Part shown: positions 46,700 through 59,210 of the stretch, in pieces
How positions within the stretch are numbered: position 1 is the stretch's first letter
Layout of the letters: each line of letters begins with the position of its first letter
Source: Chionis minor
Lineage: Eukaryota; Chordata; Aves; Charadriiformes; Chionididae
Assembly: GCA_013398295.1 (NCBI GenBank)
Contig: VZSF01003599.1
Coordinates: 410,469 to 474,468 of the forward strand
Length of the DNA stretch: 64,000 bases
Direction: 5' to 3'
Notes under the pieces: model-generated
Told to the model about the DNA's origin: nothing
Seen by the model: the letters and a program-made list of their open reading frames with translations, nothing else
Databases searched by the model: none
Program-made: the position numbers and the translations under genes

Positions 46700-48890
46700 G
46701 TAATGAAGAAAAACAATAAACCTGTTTTGCAATTTCATCTGCTTCTGGAGCAGAATGGCCATGCTTTGCCCCCTTCAAAGGACATATTCTAAAGGTTACA
46801 GTCTTGTCCTAGAAAGCAAAGTCTTTTTTTTCAAACCAGGTGACAACTTAAAAGGCTTATCCAACTTTTACAAATCCATGCAGGTTTCATTCTCTATAAG
46901 CTGTTTCTCTTGTTTTCTTTAGCAAAATGAATTCAGCTAATACTTGATAAAAATGGATCTATGCCTGTTAACATACAGCAGCTGTTCAAAGAGGAGCAAA
47001 AGTGAAAAAAAAAGATGCAGTTTCACTGAACTGAAAATATGATATCATTTTTTTTTGTCTGTTTTTGTCCTGCTCAATCAACTCTGTACCTACATACAGT
47101 CTGCAGAGTCCCATATCCATAATGTGTAGCACATGAAGAAAAAACATATACACAAATCACCAGGAAAGACTTTCTTCAGGTTTGAAACTAAACACATTGC
47201 ACCATGGTGAATAGCACTAAGTTTTTACACTAACAAGTACAATTTATTTTCGTAAAGGAATACTCCCACCCAAAAGCTCCTGTAAAACAAACCGCGCAAC
47301 CTCAACTACACAAACTAAAAATCTCAGTTCTTAGTAGCATAAAGGATACAGTTAGCCCTTTTCAAAACATTCTTGAGAATGACTATGTTTTAGTTTCAAA
47401 AAAAAAGCCATAGCAAAATTTTCACAAAATAATTTGTATTATAAACTGCTACTAAAAGTGATTCCTGGGGACCAACAGACTTGACTGTTTACCTTACTGT
47501 CACCCAGTACTATATAAGGCCACAGCCATGAAATTTTGAGCAGTTAGTATCTTGTCCATTTTGTTGCAACGGTAGTGCTGTTTGTGGCCATGCCATTTGA
47601 CTATGCACTTACCCTAGAATTCCACATCAGATTTTAATGACACAGTGCATACTAAAACAAAAGAACAGAAAAGTCTTCGAACATAGAAAATCAGAAATAC
47701 AGGCTAAAACCAGAAGTAAAATATGCAAATTATATCAGAAGCGATTTCCTGGATAAGTTTTCACTATAAATCAGCGATTCAGGGCAAGTTACAAACAAGG
47801 CTCATTTTACCAAACATGCACTGGCTACTTAAGAGATCAATTGCTCATACCATGTCATTGACCAGGAAATCCAGAAGAACAGATTAGCTGCACAACCATG
47901 GCATAAACATTTACCACATATAGCCTCAGGGAGCTCAGAATAGGTTATAAGCATCAAGCCAGAAGAGAATCGCCGAGAATAACAATCAACATAGATTCTT
48001 TGTTCTCTTAATCCTTATGGTCTAACTTTGTGTTCTCCAAGCTACTTGGCCCTTCAAAGCAGAAGAGGTAATTGAATTTCAATCATATCATGGTCTGATT
48101 CAAAATAACCCATAATGGTACTCATTTCAATATTGCACAGTGCTGATTTTTATTCTGGGTGTAATGTCTGTTCTTCATTGTAGGAATTTCCATATGCTCC
48201 TTGCCCTGAATTTCAAAGAATAATTTTGTCTAATGGAGCTGAATATTGAGATTTTTTCCCCCATGACTTCTGGGTGCAATTTGAAAGAGGGTGGAAAAAA
48301 GTAACATGTAAATGAAAAGCACGTACAACACTATGTGATGATAAACAGCCCTTGCAATTTGGTTAGCTATAGCTTGTTCTTCATTCCCAGAGGCACTAGT
48401 CACTTTTATTATGAGATGACAGCTGAGTTTTATTCTCAAGATTGTGCAGATCTCTCACCTGACTAGCTCATGACTGTATAGTTCAGGTTAGAGAGCAACA
48501 TGAGCTGGGGTCTATTTTTCTTCTCATGGCTCTTCTTCCCTGTCATTCTTTATGTTGATTTCAATTTCTCAGCCCCACCAATAATTTCAATTTTCTCAAT
48601 TTATTTTTTTAAAGTAGATTTTAGAACAATCCTTATGCCTTCTTCTGCAGTGCACCTTGTGCACAGTCCACCCTCCAGACCCTAAACACAGACCAGTTAT
48701 TCTGTGTCCATGTACTGAGTTGACTGGTACGTGGACCAACAGATGTCTGCTTCCTTGTTCTTTCATCACTATATCCATCTTCACATTTCCAGCATTTGGA
48801 AGTCACATTTTCTGTCTTACTACAAACACACTATCTGCTGTATTATGAGAGTTAAAGGACATGGGAGACTATTAGTAACATATATCGGTA
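46700..48890. other. No gene recognised; unique DNA
   Basis: AT-rich, with open frames under 70 codons and no recognised repeat. Confidence 0.6.
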
Positions 48891-48899
48891 ACAATTTAT

Positions 48900-49060
48900 G
48901 TAACTTAAATGGTAGAGCACTGACTGCAGTGCTGAAGTTCAATTATCAGCACTGCTGCTGGTCTGCAGAGTTACCTTGGGCTAGTTGCTGCCATCTGGTG
49001 TTCTAGTTTTCCACACGTAAATGGACAAATTATGCTACTTTGTGAAATCCTTAAATCACA
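48900..49060 (+). repeat. MIR relic, sense
   Basis: 'TGGTAGAGCACTGACTGCAG' resembles the MIR tRNA-related start ('tggttagagcactggactg.gag'). It is followed by 'AAGTTCAATTATCAGCACTG', 'AGTTACCTTGGGCTAGTTGC' (family 'ctgtgtgaccttgggcaagt') and 'AGTTTTCCACACGTAAATGG' (family 'agtttccccatctgtaaaatgg'). All segments are in order and on the same strand, so this is one of the clearest MIR copies here. Confidence 0.7.
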
Positions 49061-49069
49061 TGCCTTGTA

Positions 49070-51320
49070 TATGAAAGACTGGATGCCTAGATAATAGTCT
49101 CTACTATTTTAAACATGCTTATGAACATCTGTCAGGGAGATATTTGCTATATCAGTTCCACAGAATAACTTCCATTTCTGAGTCCATGGCTTTGTACCAG
49201 ATCTGCAGCATCATCTCTGCAACTCATTTGAGCAATTAGTAATTGGTTGTTTCAGGACTCGAATGATAGTAAGAATAGACTTGAAATTTGCTCTACCAGT
49301 TTCTATGAACGTTGACCTTTTTCAGGGTTATCAAACTAGCATTGCTCCCCTTCACTGATTTTGCTTAATAAAATGCATACGAATTAAGTACGCAATCCAC
49401 ATCTGCAGAGACAGGTCAAGAAATCAGAAAACTTGGATAAACACCAGCCAAGCCAGATGGAACATTTAGTTAGCAAGGAGACTGCTTTAAGAAGCTGTAT
49501 TAAAACTTAAATCACAACAGTTGTTTTTCAGGGTTGGTAAGATCATCCTTAAATATTGCTACTGTATTTGGCTATGTCAATTATTGTTAAGATAGGCTTT
49601 GGAAACTTCAAGGTCTCAAAAGAGTAGAGTAGATTGAATCCTCTCCAGAAATTTTGCTTCACTGATTAAAATCTCTGCAAGCTTCCCACACAGCTCATGG
49701 TCTGCTTACCAGCTTGCACTATTGAGAACAACTATGCCTCTGAAATCACTCCATCTAGTAATGTACACTGGGTAATTTTAGCAATATGATTCAGACTCCA
49801 TGTTGCTCTTGCTGTGCTACTAGTAAGACTTAAGACCATGCCTCTATACTACAGGTTCAGGATCTAGTTTAAAAATTAAAAACCTCCCAAGTCTGAACAT
49901 TGTCAAGTAGATCTTTTACTTGTCATATGGGAACACAGTTTTTACACTACCCATGGCACCTGAATTTATTTATTTATTCCTCAAAATCTTCCTTTGGTAA
50001 CCTTATCATGTGTAAATTTTATTATTTTCCCTTTTCATCTTCAAGAAACAAAGAAATAATTTCATAAAATAATGGAACAATTACCAATTTCCCCTCCAAC
50101 TGCATGGGAATTGGAGGTCAAGCCCCTGAGGATGATCCCATGTTTTTGACCATTAAAAGGATGAAGGATGGGTGACGTGCCCTGGAGACATGGGTTTTGA
50201 TATTCTAAGCCATCTACTGGGCAAGTAGAAGCTCAGCAGAATATATCATAGATTCTTACTTGAGTTCATGTGGTAAATTCACGGATCCCTGACAATTTTG
50301 ATGGAATGTCTTAAACTTTCCACAATATCTTTGTTTTCCCTTACAAAGAAATGACACCCAAGCATGAAATACTTCAGCAGAAAATTCCTGGCCAATTTTC
50401 AAATATCAAATACTGGTGGGATATTTGGTGGCTAACAAAGCTCAGTTTTCACAACATTGTTTTAGATTTTTACAAACGCACATACACATTTAAACATACA
50501 CAGAGACTGGACACATCCCCTCTGAAAAAATAAAAATAGAAGCCTGTAGGTGGCTGGTTGTGATTAGGTTGTTAATATCACCTCTCTCATCCTCACGCTT
50601 TTTTTATTTTTCCCTAAAAAAACCAAAAAGTACACCCTGGGCTTCTTTAATTTGTTTGAAAAGCATGTTGGCCAGGGAGCTGCATTACATTCATCTGTGG
50701 AGGCAGCTGCTCGCCCACCCTTCTGTCTGGAGAAGAAATAAATACAGAGGCTCAACAGAATTTTTTGTTTCTCCAGTGTGCTTGCTACTTAATCAAAATC
50801 CACCACTGCTGCCAACTGTCAGCAGACTTACGGTTTATAAATGTTGTAGTTCAACAGGCGCTAATGCTGTATGCTATCTCAAAATAATAGCAACTTTCAT
50901 CTTGAGCAAAATTGAGATTTTTTTTTGTGTGAGAAGGAGCACACTCCCTAATGTTCAGCTTTATTTTAGTTTTATAACAGTCTGGCAGTTTAAGATGGGG
51001 GTTGAGCATTTGTGTTTTGTGTGAAGGTGCTAGAGGATAAAGCTACCGAGTTTTCTCTGATGTTACCCTAAGATTAAGAAAACTTGAGCAAGGAAGATAT
51101 TCATATTGTTTAACATTATACAACTAAATCTAAGCCTCCCTAGACTTTAAAGATTCAAGGTTCTTCAGAGACCAGTTAATGGAGGAAGACTAACACAAGC
51201 ACTTTGAATTAGCCTGTGTAGGGTAGCACCTCATTAACCAAGAGGGGAGATTAGTCTCCAAGCTTAGGCAACTAAGAGGTTCTAGAACTGGACAGGATGA
51301 ACACCCTTTGGTTCTGCTCG
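49070..51320. other. No gene recognised; unique DNA
   Basis: The largest open frame (50560-51024, plus, 154 codons) shows no motif I recognise. A short minus frame overlaps it. It may be chance. TTTATTTATTTATT occurs near 49964-49978. Confidence 0.5.
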
Positions 51321-51329
51321 CAGCTCTGC

Positions 51330-51410
51330 AACTTCCCTCATGTATGAAGGCATTCTGCTTTAAGCAGAAGGTTGGACTAGAGATTCCCAGAGGTCCACTG
51401 TAACCACATT
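51330..51410 (+). repeat. CR1/L3-type LINE 3' tail, sense
   Basis: 'AAGCAGAAGGTTGGACTAGA' followed by 'GATTCCCAGAGGTCCACTGT' and 'AACCACATTTCT' is a clear match to the CR1-group 3' end (family 'ggttggactagatgatccccagaggtcccttccaac'). Only the last 80 bp or so can be recognised. Confidence 0.6.
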
Positions 51411-51686
51411 TCTTTTCTTTTTATGTAGGAAACAATCTCCTTGGGACATAACCCAACTCCTATTAGCTTTAGATATAGCATCCCACATTCTGGAGCACTG
51501 CTTTTCTTCTGATGTGGGGAGGTGTAAACAGAAATGTAACAGAAACATTAAAAGATATAAATGCAGTACCAGGACTTGTCAGAAAGCCTTTACTGGAAAA
51601 TTCCAAGTCCACCCTCAGATACCTCAGATTAAAAAACTGCAACATGCAAACAACTTAAAAATATACATTTAATTTGAAGTATCATG

Positions 51687-51745
51687 AAAAGGAAAAGAAA
51701 AAAAAAAGAAAAGAAAGAAAGAAAGGAAGAAACAGAGAAAGCTTC
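51687..51745. repeat. (GAAA)n purine-rich microsatellite
   Basis: Interrupted GAAA/GGAAA units include an A10 run. The plus strand is all purine over about 48 bp. Confidence 0.9.
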
Positions 51746-51749
51746 TAAA

Positions 51750-54700
51750 TAAGACATGAAAGTCCCCACCTTTCTGAAAGACAACAATCTTATCAGATTT
51801 AGAAGCAGATCAGCATTTCAAAGGTAGAGCCTCTTTGCTGCATTCCTGTGAGCAAACCCTTGGTCCTGCTGGAGACTCTGGGTCTCCATGGGTCCACACA
51901 AACCTGGGGCAGTGGTGCATGGGTGCATTTGCAGAAGGAAGTCCTCACACTGATGAGGAGTAACAGAAGTTTCTTTAAACGGCCTGCAGCAGGCCAAGGA
52001 GTAGTATGCTGTCATAAATATCTTCTATAGAAACTGGCAATCTTACTATGTTTTTTCTGATAGAATGGGCTTTATTTTGTTCCTTCCACTGGTGATTAAC
52101 TGTCTCCAAGACCATCACACTTCTTAACCACCATAATTCACGGCATTTATCACACAGCTATAAGTCAATCAGTGTTACAGAGAAACATACAGAAGCATTT
52201 GTCCCTCACTTAGCTTTGCCCATGGCTACACAGACATCCTGCAAACACAAACAGCCAAGTTACCTTTAACATACAAATTGAAATGATACTTGACAAAAGA
52301 TTTTCAAGCACATGCCTTCTGCACGACTCAACAGAAGCAAAGAGCTTTGGAAAAAGAAGGGATATTGAGAGCAGATTTCACAGTTCCTCTCTTCTGAATC
52401 TTGCACCTGCTTTACCAACTTAACAGCTCTAGTGAGCAGAGACTTGACTATAGCTTTGATGGAGTGTTATTTTATTAGCATCTCAGAAAACAACATCTGG
52501 CTGCATAATTGTCTGTGGGCTACTTCTTATGGGATGATGGTGTCTTGGATGAGCAGGACTAGATAAAGATTCAGGATTAGTTTTTTATCAGGAAGACAGA
52601 AAGTGATCCCTTCCAAACAAAGCTAGTTCAAGTGGGGAGACCCGACCACAAGGTTAAGAAAGAAATCAGTTCAGGATTGAGGGTTTAAATAATACCACAT
52701 GGAGCTTGAAAGTATGGGAGCATGAGAGAAGAGGCATGATCTCAAAGGAACAGTCAGAGCTAGAAAGGTCAGGTGAAAAGAGAGCCAAGTTGCCTGGTGG
52801 CAACAAGCATGGTGATCCTAGCCAGAAGGTTAAGATGTATAGGCATAAACCTAAAATGCTCAGCAGGATGAGCCCCTGTTGAAAGCAGAATGTGGCATCC
52901 TAGATTTAATAAGACAATTTCAGCAGAGATGAGTCTAGCTAAAAGCAAAAGGAAAATACAGTGGGGCAAAAGGAATCCCTTAACATGGGAACAGAAACAA
53001 CAGGCAATTGGCTTCATCTGGAAACACAAGGTTGTAGGTCCCTGTTTCTTCACCCTTTTCCCCAAGAAGCCGCAGACAGAAGGCTCACCCCTGGAGAGGG
53101 GGAGCTTTTCTCATTGCTCATCATTCAGTCCCAGTCCTTGCTGGTCATTTATCTACAGCAATCGGAGGTTCTGCCTGGAGGTGTGTGTGGCTATCCCTTC
53201 TCTCCGTACCCTTCCTGGGGATGCTAATGTTAAGAACTATTAAGAGGACAAATGTAATCTGCAAAGGCTTGGAATAGGAGAAAGTAACATAGAGCAGGAT
53301 CTGGAAACACACCAGCCAACAGAGGTCTCGGTGACTGGCTTTGTGTGTGCAAAGTGAACCAGACCTGGCCCACTCACCGGCAACCCCTGCATGCCTTTGT
53401 CCAGAGGTCTCCTGGAAGGTTACTATGGCCATAAATTCAAACCTCACTATGAAACACTTACTCCTGTTGCTTCTCAACATACTTTCCATATCCCAGGTCT
53501 TGAATTCCTATTAGTTAGGAGGCTGCTAGAAACACAGCAGACATACATACAGTGCAATTGCGCAGTGACAGCTGAAGAAAGCATCGAAGAATAGTCTAAG
53601 AACCAGAAGACAGTAAGGTGAGGTGGATGCTCTTGCAGTATCCCATGTTTTTGAAATTTCACAAGACACGTTATCACTGACTTTAACACTTCAAAAGAAA
53701 GATAATTAGAAGCAATCATCCAGAAATGAAAAATTGTTATTAAATCTGCAGCAAGCTATCCACTAGGGTGTTTTGTTAAGGCTGGGCTTTTAAAGAGGAG
53801 CCTAAAACACTAACACAATATTGACAGCATTGGCAATGAGGAATCAACACTGTGACTACACACAGAACCTTAGTAAAAAGATAAGGGGCTTTTTCAGGCC
53901 GAGCAAGAGCAATTGAGAATTGCTCTTTTCTAGCAATCCCTGCTTGAACTATGAGACTTGATTACCTGTCAGAAAACTAAACCTCAGGTTTGGCTGCAAA
54001 AATTTCAAATACTTTTTGGGAAAAAGAAGAAAAAAAAAAAGATTGATTTTGCAAGCATTTTCATAGAGGATTACCATGGGATTTTGAACTTAAATTTTGC
54101 TCACACCTTGCAGGTGGAGTAGTAATGCGCAGTAAACAAACGAAAAGCCAAACCCCACAATTAAGAAGATTTGTATTTTCTTGCTGGTGCTTTTACATTT
54201 TCCTTGGTCTCGTCTTCAGTCTCTTAGTTGTAAGTTAACTTATCTCTGAGCGTGGCACATTTTCTCTCATGAGAAATAGCTCTAAGTTTTCATTCGTGAC
54301 TAGGACTGACCTACAGCTGAAGACTCATTAAAATACTGTTGAAGCTTATTTTTCAATTCCACTGTTAATTTCAGAGCTGCACCCAGAAATTGCCTTCCAA
54401 ATTGGTGATTTGAGTTTTTGCAGCTCTTGTTAATAACACAGCTAAGCTGCTAATTTAATTAACTGCATGATCACATGGATTGTCAACTCTAAGTGGGTGA
54501 AAGCAAGAGCCCTGTATAGTTTCTTTGGAAACTCATGAGAGCAAGTGAGTTGAGCCAACGTCCACAAAAAGAGTATGAGTAGACTAAATCAAGAGCAAGA
54601 AGGATCCCAGTTCCTGTGTCAGGTGCCATTTCCACAACTCAAACAAAGCCTATTTAAATGTGTAAAATATGTGTGTTAAATAAAATTTAACACACAGCTC

Positions 54701-55470
54701 TTCTGTTGTTTCAACTTCTTTTAAGTCAGTAATCTCCCACGGGGGTAAGACATGTAAGAAGGTGGCCAGAGCTCTCCTGGCATAGAAGGAAACGTACTAA
54801 AAGGTTAGAGTAGGCTAGGGAGCATCAGCTTGTCGCTTAAATAAGGGAGCCTGGGAGTGCACTTGCCCATATTCAAACTAAAGGGGTGTGGAGAAATATC
54901 TTGTTTGTCCTTATGATGAATTCTGCCATTTATGTAAATTAGAACAGAATTCAAGAAACGTGGCATGTCTAAGTGTGAGTAACAGCTGGGGAAAATTGCA
55001 CAACAGCAGCCAATATCAATAATTTATTATTAATTGGTTCCACAGCCATTTCTGGAACAGTCATGCCAAGTAGCTGTGCAACAGCATAACAATGTTGTAG
55101 GGAACGGTAAAAGCATGCATTTCTGTACTGCCTTCCTAGAATTTCCACAAATATTTGTGTATTGCCCACTTGGCTGCAGCGGTTTTTCTTTGAGATACAA
55201 ATGGTTATTTCAACATATAAACAAACAACAACAAAAGCAGCAAAAAATCAAACAAATCCATTAATTTGTGTTCACCACAAGTACAGGAAGACAGAAATAG
55301 AGGTGGAATACACTTTGACCTAACTCTTACCTAACCATTAAGCCACTGGCAGCAATTGTACAAAGAGATGTGGTTTCTCATCAGAATTAAACGGGGCTTT
55401 GGAAACCTGCTACTTGAATTTGTGGGGGCTGAATACACTTCTGTTTTGATATTTTATGTTATCAATTAAT
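51750..55470. other. No gene recognised; includes a candidate conserved element
   Basis: Open frames near 52769-53489 reach 117 codons on both strands without motifs. The part 54370-54490 is complex AT-rich DNA with GCTAATTTAATTAACTGCATG near 54448 and looks like conserved non-coding DNA. No dispersed repeat was recognised. Confidence 0.45.
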
Positions 55471-55474
55471 TTGA

Positions 55475-55610
55475 CTGAACTTCCTGGGCAAGTTATTAAG
55501 TTCCCATGCCACTCCTCGTTATCTGTAAAACAGGACTAACAGTATTAGCCCTAGTACTTTACAAAGGAGATCAAGGATTATATAGAACTACGAATAATTC
55601 ACAAATCCTG
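55475..55610 (+). repeat. MIR relic, sense
   Basis: The words are in MIR order. 'CTTCCTGGGCAAGTTATTAA' (family 'accttgggcaagttacttaa') is followed by 'TCGTTATCTGTAAAACAGGA' (family 'tcctcatctgtaaaatggg'). Then come 'CTAACAGTATTAGCCCTAG' and 'TACTTTACAAAGGAGATCAAGG'. The tRNA-related 5' part is missing or unrecognisable. Confidence 0.6.
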
Positions 55611-56914
55611 GTTGAAAACCACATGCCAACAGTTTCTTCTTATCTGAAAACCTCCAACCTCCCTTCAGTGTCATTAAAAAAAGACTTATTCTAATATATT
55701 ATTTTATAGAAACAAAATAGACAGCAAGCATTTAAGACAATTATTTCCCTACAATCATAGCTTGACTGCCATTCTCCTTGATTTCTAAAAGGAATCTATT
55801 TTTGAAGGTGACCTGCATTACCACAGTGTTAATAAAAATGCACTGTGTGTAATCGGTTATTATTTTATCTCTAAGCATATTCAGTTGTTCAAAAGGTGTA
55901 AGCATTCTCAAGGGGAGCATCATGCCAGTAAGAGAAGACTCTTCTTCAGGAAAAAAGGAGGTCAAATCTTTCCCCAAAGTACTAAGTCCCTAGTAATGCT
56001 GATCTATTTAAACACTGCATAATGTATTTCATATTTATATTGTTATAATGTCTTGGACTTTGCTAAATATTTTATGTTTTGCCACAAGAATAACGTATTT
56101 TCCTGTTACTGTAGATGCAGGTGCCTCTGAGATCCTACTGGCCACAGTTCAGGTGAAAATCTTTCCCATGAAAAAGAATTACTTAGAAATAATGCTGAGC
56201 TGCTGAGAAAAAATTTAATTTTCAAGAAAAACTGCCCAACCATTTGCATTCTTCTTGTTTTGCTTTCAGTCATGCTCTCATGATGCAGTCTCAGAAAACT
56301 TGAGATTTGTAAACAAAAGTATCTCATTTTTTTATGCTTAGTCTTAGAAATACAGTATATGTACAGGATTCTAGGGTTACAAAGAGGACAAATTCCCTCA
56401 TTTCCAGTATCTCCCAGGAGTAATTTCATGATGAAATGTAAGTAGCTATGGAAACAATCTCTTTTGTTTCCTGTACAATAGGCAAAATTTCTAAAAGCTT
56501 CCACTCATGGAGAAGGACACCACTTCCTTGCCGTGTACTGTTGCAGTACCTTTTTCCATTGATACACAACGGGATGAGTTCAGCTGCTCCACTCCAAAAC
56601 AGATAATGCAGTGAGTTTCTCACTCTGGATCAGCAGGTTTGATCAGTGGGGAGTGGCGGGGAGAGAAGGTGTCTGAGTAACACACAGCTTTCAGCCTAAG
56701 CTATGGAAAGAGTAAGATCTATTTAGAGGAAGTACTACAATATGTAATACCCTGCATTATCTTTTGATTACCTGTAAATAGTAATTACATACAGTATCCC
56801 TGGCCCTATCAAATTAAAGTTTGAAGTCCTATAAGGTAAGAAATTGGATATGGTATGGATCAAGAATGAAGATATCTAGGTGAAACTCCTTGGTTGAAGT
56901 CAGATATTCTGTGT

Positions 56915-57030
56915 AAACTTGGGCAAAACATTCCATCTTTCCCCCTTTCCAATTTTCACAGAGAAAATGGGAATCACACATTACAAGAGTTGTGTAAGGA
57001 TATATACAGCTTGGCTCGTACTTTTATGCC
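56915..57030 (+). repeat. MIR relic, sense
   Basis: 'GTGTAAACTTGGGCAAAACA' (family 'gtgtgaccttgggcaagtca') is followed by a pyrimidine-rich 'TTCCCCCTTTCC' segment and 'AGAGAAAATGGGAATCACA' (family 'tctgtaaaatgggaataat'). It then ends in 'AGAGTTGTGTAAGGATATA' (family 'gggttgttgtgaggattaa'). Confidence 0.55.
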
Positions 57031-57289
57031 ATCTAATGAAAGAAAGATCTACGGCTCCTTTCTCAATAATTATCTCTTCCCCTACGATCTATCAGGATGG
57101 CGCCAATCTTCTGGGCCACTCTTGGCCTGTGCTGGGGACTAATGAGGCCACAAGAAGCGGCCACTGTCTGGCACCTTCTCCCCACACAGCACCCTAAATG
57201 TGGCAACTACCTGCAAGATTCAAATACAGCACCTAGAAGCAAATTAATTTAGAACGTATCCTCTACTGGCATTATTTAATAGACGTCAT

Positions 57290-57490
57290 TTAACAGATTG
57301 TCAACAGGACGAAGTTATGTCTTTCCAGTCTTTATTCCTTGGCCAGGAGTAATTTTTAGCCCCAGTTATAAGTTTTGTTATTTCTGTGATGTGCATGATT
57401 ATGTATTTAACCAGCCTCTATTGTAAATGAAATCTGCTGATTCCGTAGAAAACATTCAGCCAACCATCATTAATAAAGTAACGGAGAATA
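57290..57490. other. Candidate conserved non-coding element (composition only)
   Basis: Complex AT-rich DNA without repeats or long frames contains GATTATGTATTTAACC and ACCATCATTAATAAAG. The evidence is texture only. Confidence 0.2.
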
Positions 57491-58010
57491 CAAAACATTT
57501 TAGTTCAACTAGCACATTTCCCTTCTGTTCTTTTCATAGGTTTTCATATCTACAGGGGAAAACTCTCTTCAAAAAGAGAAAAAACTTAAAAAGAAATACA
57601 AATATACACACATAGGTATGTATTTGAAAATTTCTTTGCATGTTGTATAGCTTTGGCCAAGGCATGATGGACATTTCATGGAGATGACAGCACAAAAGAA
57701 AAGTGATATTGGTTCTAAGTTCACATTGTGACCGGTTTTAACTTTATAAAATGTATGAATTCAGTAAAAAAAGAAGCCCTGAGTAACTATCCTACAGTGT
57801 CCAATTCAATGTGGGAATTCCTTCTGAAGGGACAATAGCAAAGACCAGCCATAGCTGGACTCTACCCAGTTAACTTTTTGCTCTAGTGGCAAAGCAGATG
57901 TGATGGGTTCCACACAGAAATAAGTACCAAAACTTGCAGTCAGATGCTCAGGTGCTTTAAAGTGTCCTATCTCCTGAGCAAATACAGAGATTTATATCAA
58001 TTTAAATCTG
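57490..58010. other. No gene recognised; unique DNA
   Basis: AT-rich with only short open frames. A/G-rich low complexity occurs near 57560-57600. Confidence 0.55.
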
Positions 58011-58014
58011 CCCT

Positions 58015-58235
58015 CCACTACCGAAAGGCTAGACCCACTGCCTTTGCAGTGATTTCCAGTATGACCTTGGCAAAAGTCGCTCTATCTCCTTCTGCCTCAG
58101 CTTCCTTTTCAACAAAAACAGGGCAGTGACGCTCGCCTCCTAGAAATGTTTTAAAATCTTCTGATGGAAACTGCAAACTGAGAGTGGCAAATATCTCCAT
58201 CAGTGCAGGGGAAAATAATCCAACTACCCTCTGCA
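58015..58235 (+). repeat. MIR relic, sense, long copy
   Basis: 'CCAGTATGACCTTGGCAAAA' (family 'gtgtgaccttgggcaagt') is followed by 'TTCTGCCTCAGCTTCCTTTT' (family 'tctgtgcctcagtttcctca'), 'AACAAAAACAGGGCAGTGAC', 'CTCGCCTCCTAGAAATGTTT' and 'AAATCTTCTGATGGAAACTG'. The match extends into the 3' segment usually reading 'gtaaagcgctttgagatcctcggatgaaa'. It is the longest MIR match in the window, covering core and 3' end. Confidence 0.7.
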
Positions 58236-58819
58236 AATATTTTGAAGAATGGGGCAATATATTTTCTTCATCTGATTTTTTCCCTCCCCAGCAGATTTTA
58301 TTCTTATCTAAAACTTCCTCTTGAAAATCCCATTTAGTTTTAGAACATGCTTGGGAATCCTTTGGAACAGTATATACTTTATAAATGCAAGATAATACCC
58401 AGTGTAACTAACATTCATCCAAAAGTGTAAACAGATTGAAAATTTTGTCATAAATGCTCCATTTCCTTCCCCAGTGTTCCATAACATTTGAGTGGGGAAG
58501 CAAAAGAACTGGTCTGACTACATTTGCTTATTGGTAGGTTACACAGAGTTCATTAAATCATGTGCATGAGCTGCAGTAGGCACTTTGTCTACTGCAAAAT
58601 TAATTCAGAAACAGAGGGAATATCTTTACGCATTTAGGGCTTTGGGCACCAGGGTATTTGGCTGGAATATATGAACACTGCCCAGTATAGAACAGAGTCA
58701 GTAACAGAAAGCCAATATTCTCAAGCAATATTTGAAATCTTAGAAAAGCCAGAACATCTTCTAGTACTTTCTTGGTTTAAGTCACTTGATGACAGCTTCA
58801 TTCCTAGCACATCCAGATG

Positions 58820-58849
58820 TCACAGAAAGTGTGATTCAACTTTCTGTGA
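58820..58849. repeat. Perfect 11-bp inverted repeat (hairpin)
   Basis: TCACAGAAAGT (58820-58830) and ACTTTCTGTGA (58839-58849) are exact reverse complements separated by 8 nt. It is the strongest small hairpin I noticed. No T-tract or B-box context identifies it as a known RNA gene. Confidence 0.85.
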
Positions 58850-59184
58850 TGATCTTTCAAGGGTAGGGTCAATTTTTCTCATTTCTTTAGTGTATTAACA
58901 TTTAGTGAATGAATATCTCTCCTTTCGTCTGTGGATACATACTACATAAGGTTACCAGATGAAAAAGACTACTTTAAACTGAATGCAGTGACACTTTCAA
59001 GGACCCTGGAGTCATTCCAATCCTTGCAAATAGGATGCATGCACTCCTCATGCCTTTGGAGAGCAACTCCGGTTTCTTATGAAGGCTCCCATGTACATAC
59101 AGGCCTGGAATGTGCTTAACATCAGTATTTACAAATGCAAAAATATCAAAATTGTTTCAAATTGCAACTGCAGGAATGGAAGAC

Positions 59185-59210
59185 ACCACCCCACCCCCCC
59201 CCCCCCCCCC
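59185..59210. repeat. C-rich tract ending in C17
   Basis: CACCACCCCA runs into 17 consecutive C (59194-59210) and then TTTT. The minus strand has a G-rich strand capable of forming a G-quadruplex. Length in the assembly is probably unreliable. Confidence 0.95.

Noticed and set aside
50560..51024. 154-codon plus-strand open frame
   Set aside because: No recognisable domain, internal low-complexity T run, and no exon-like context.
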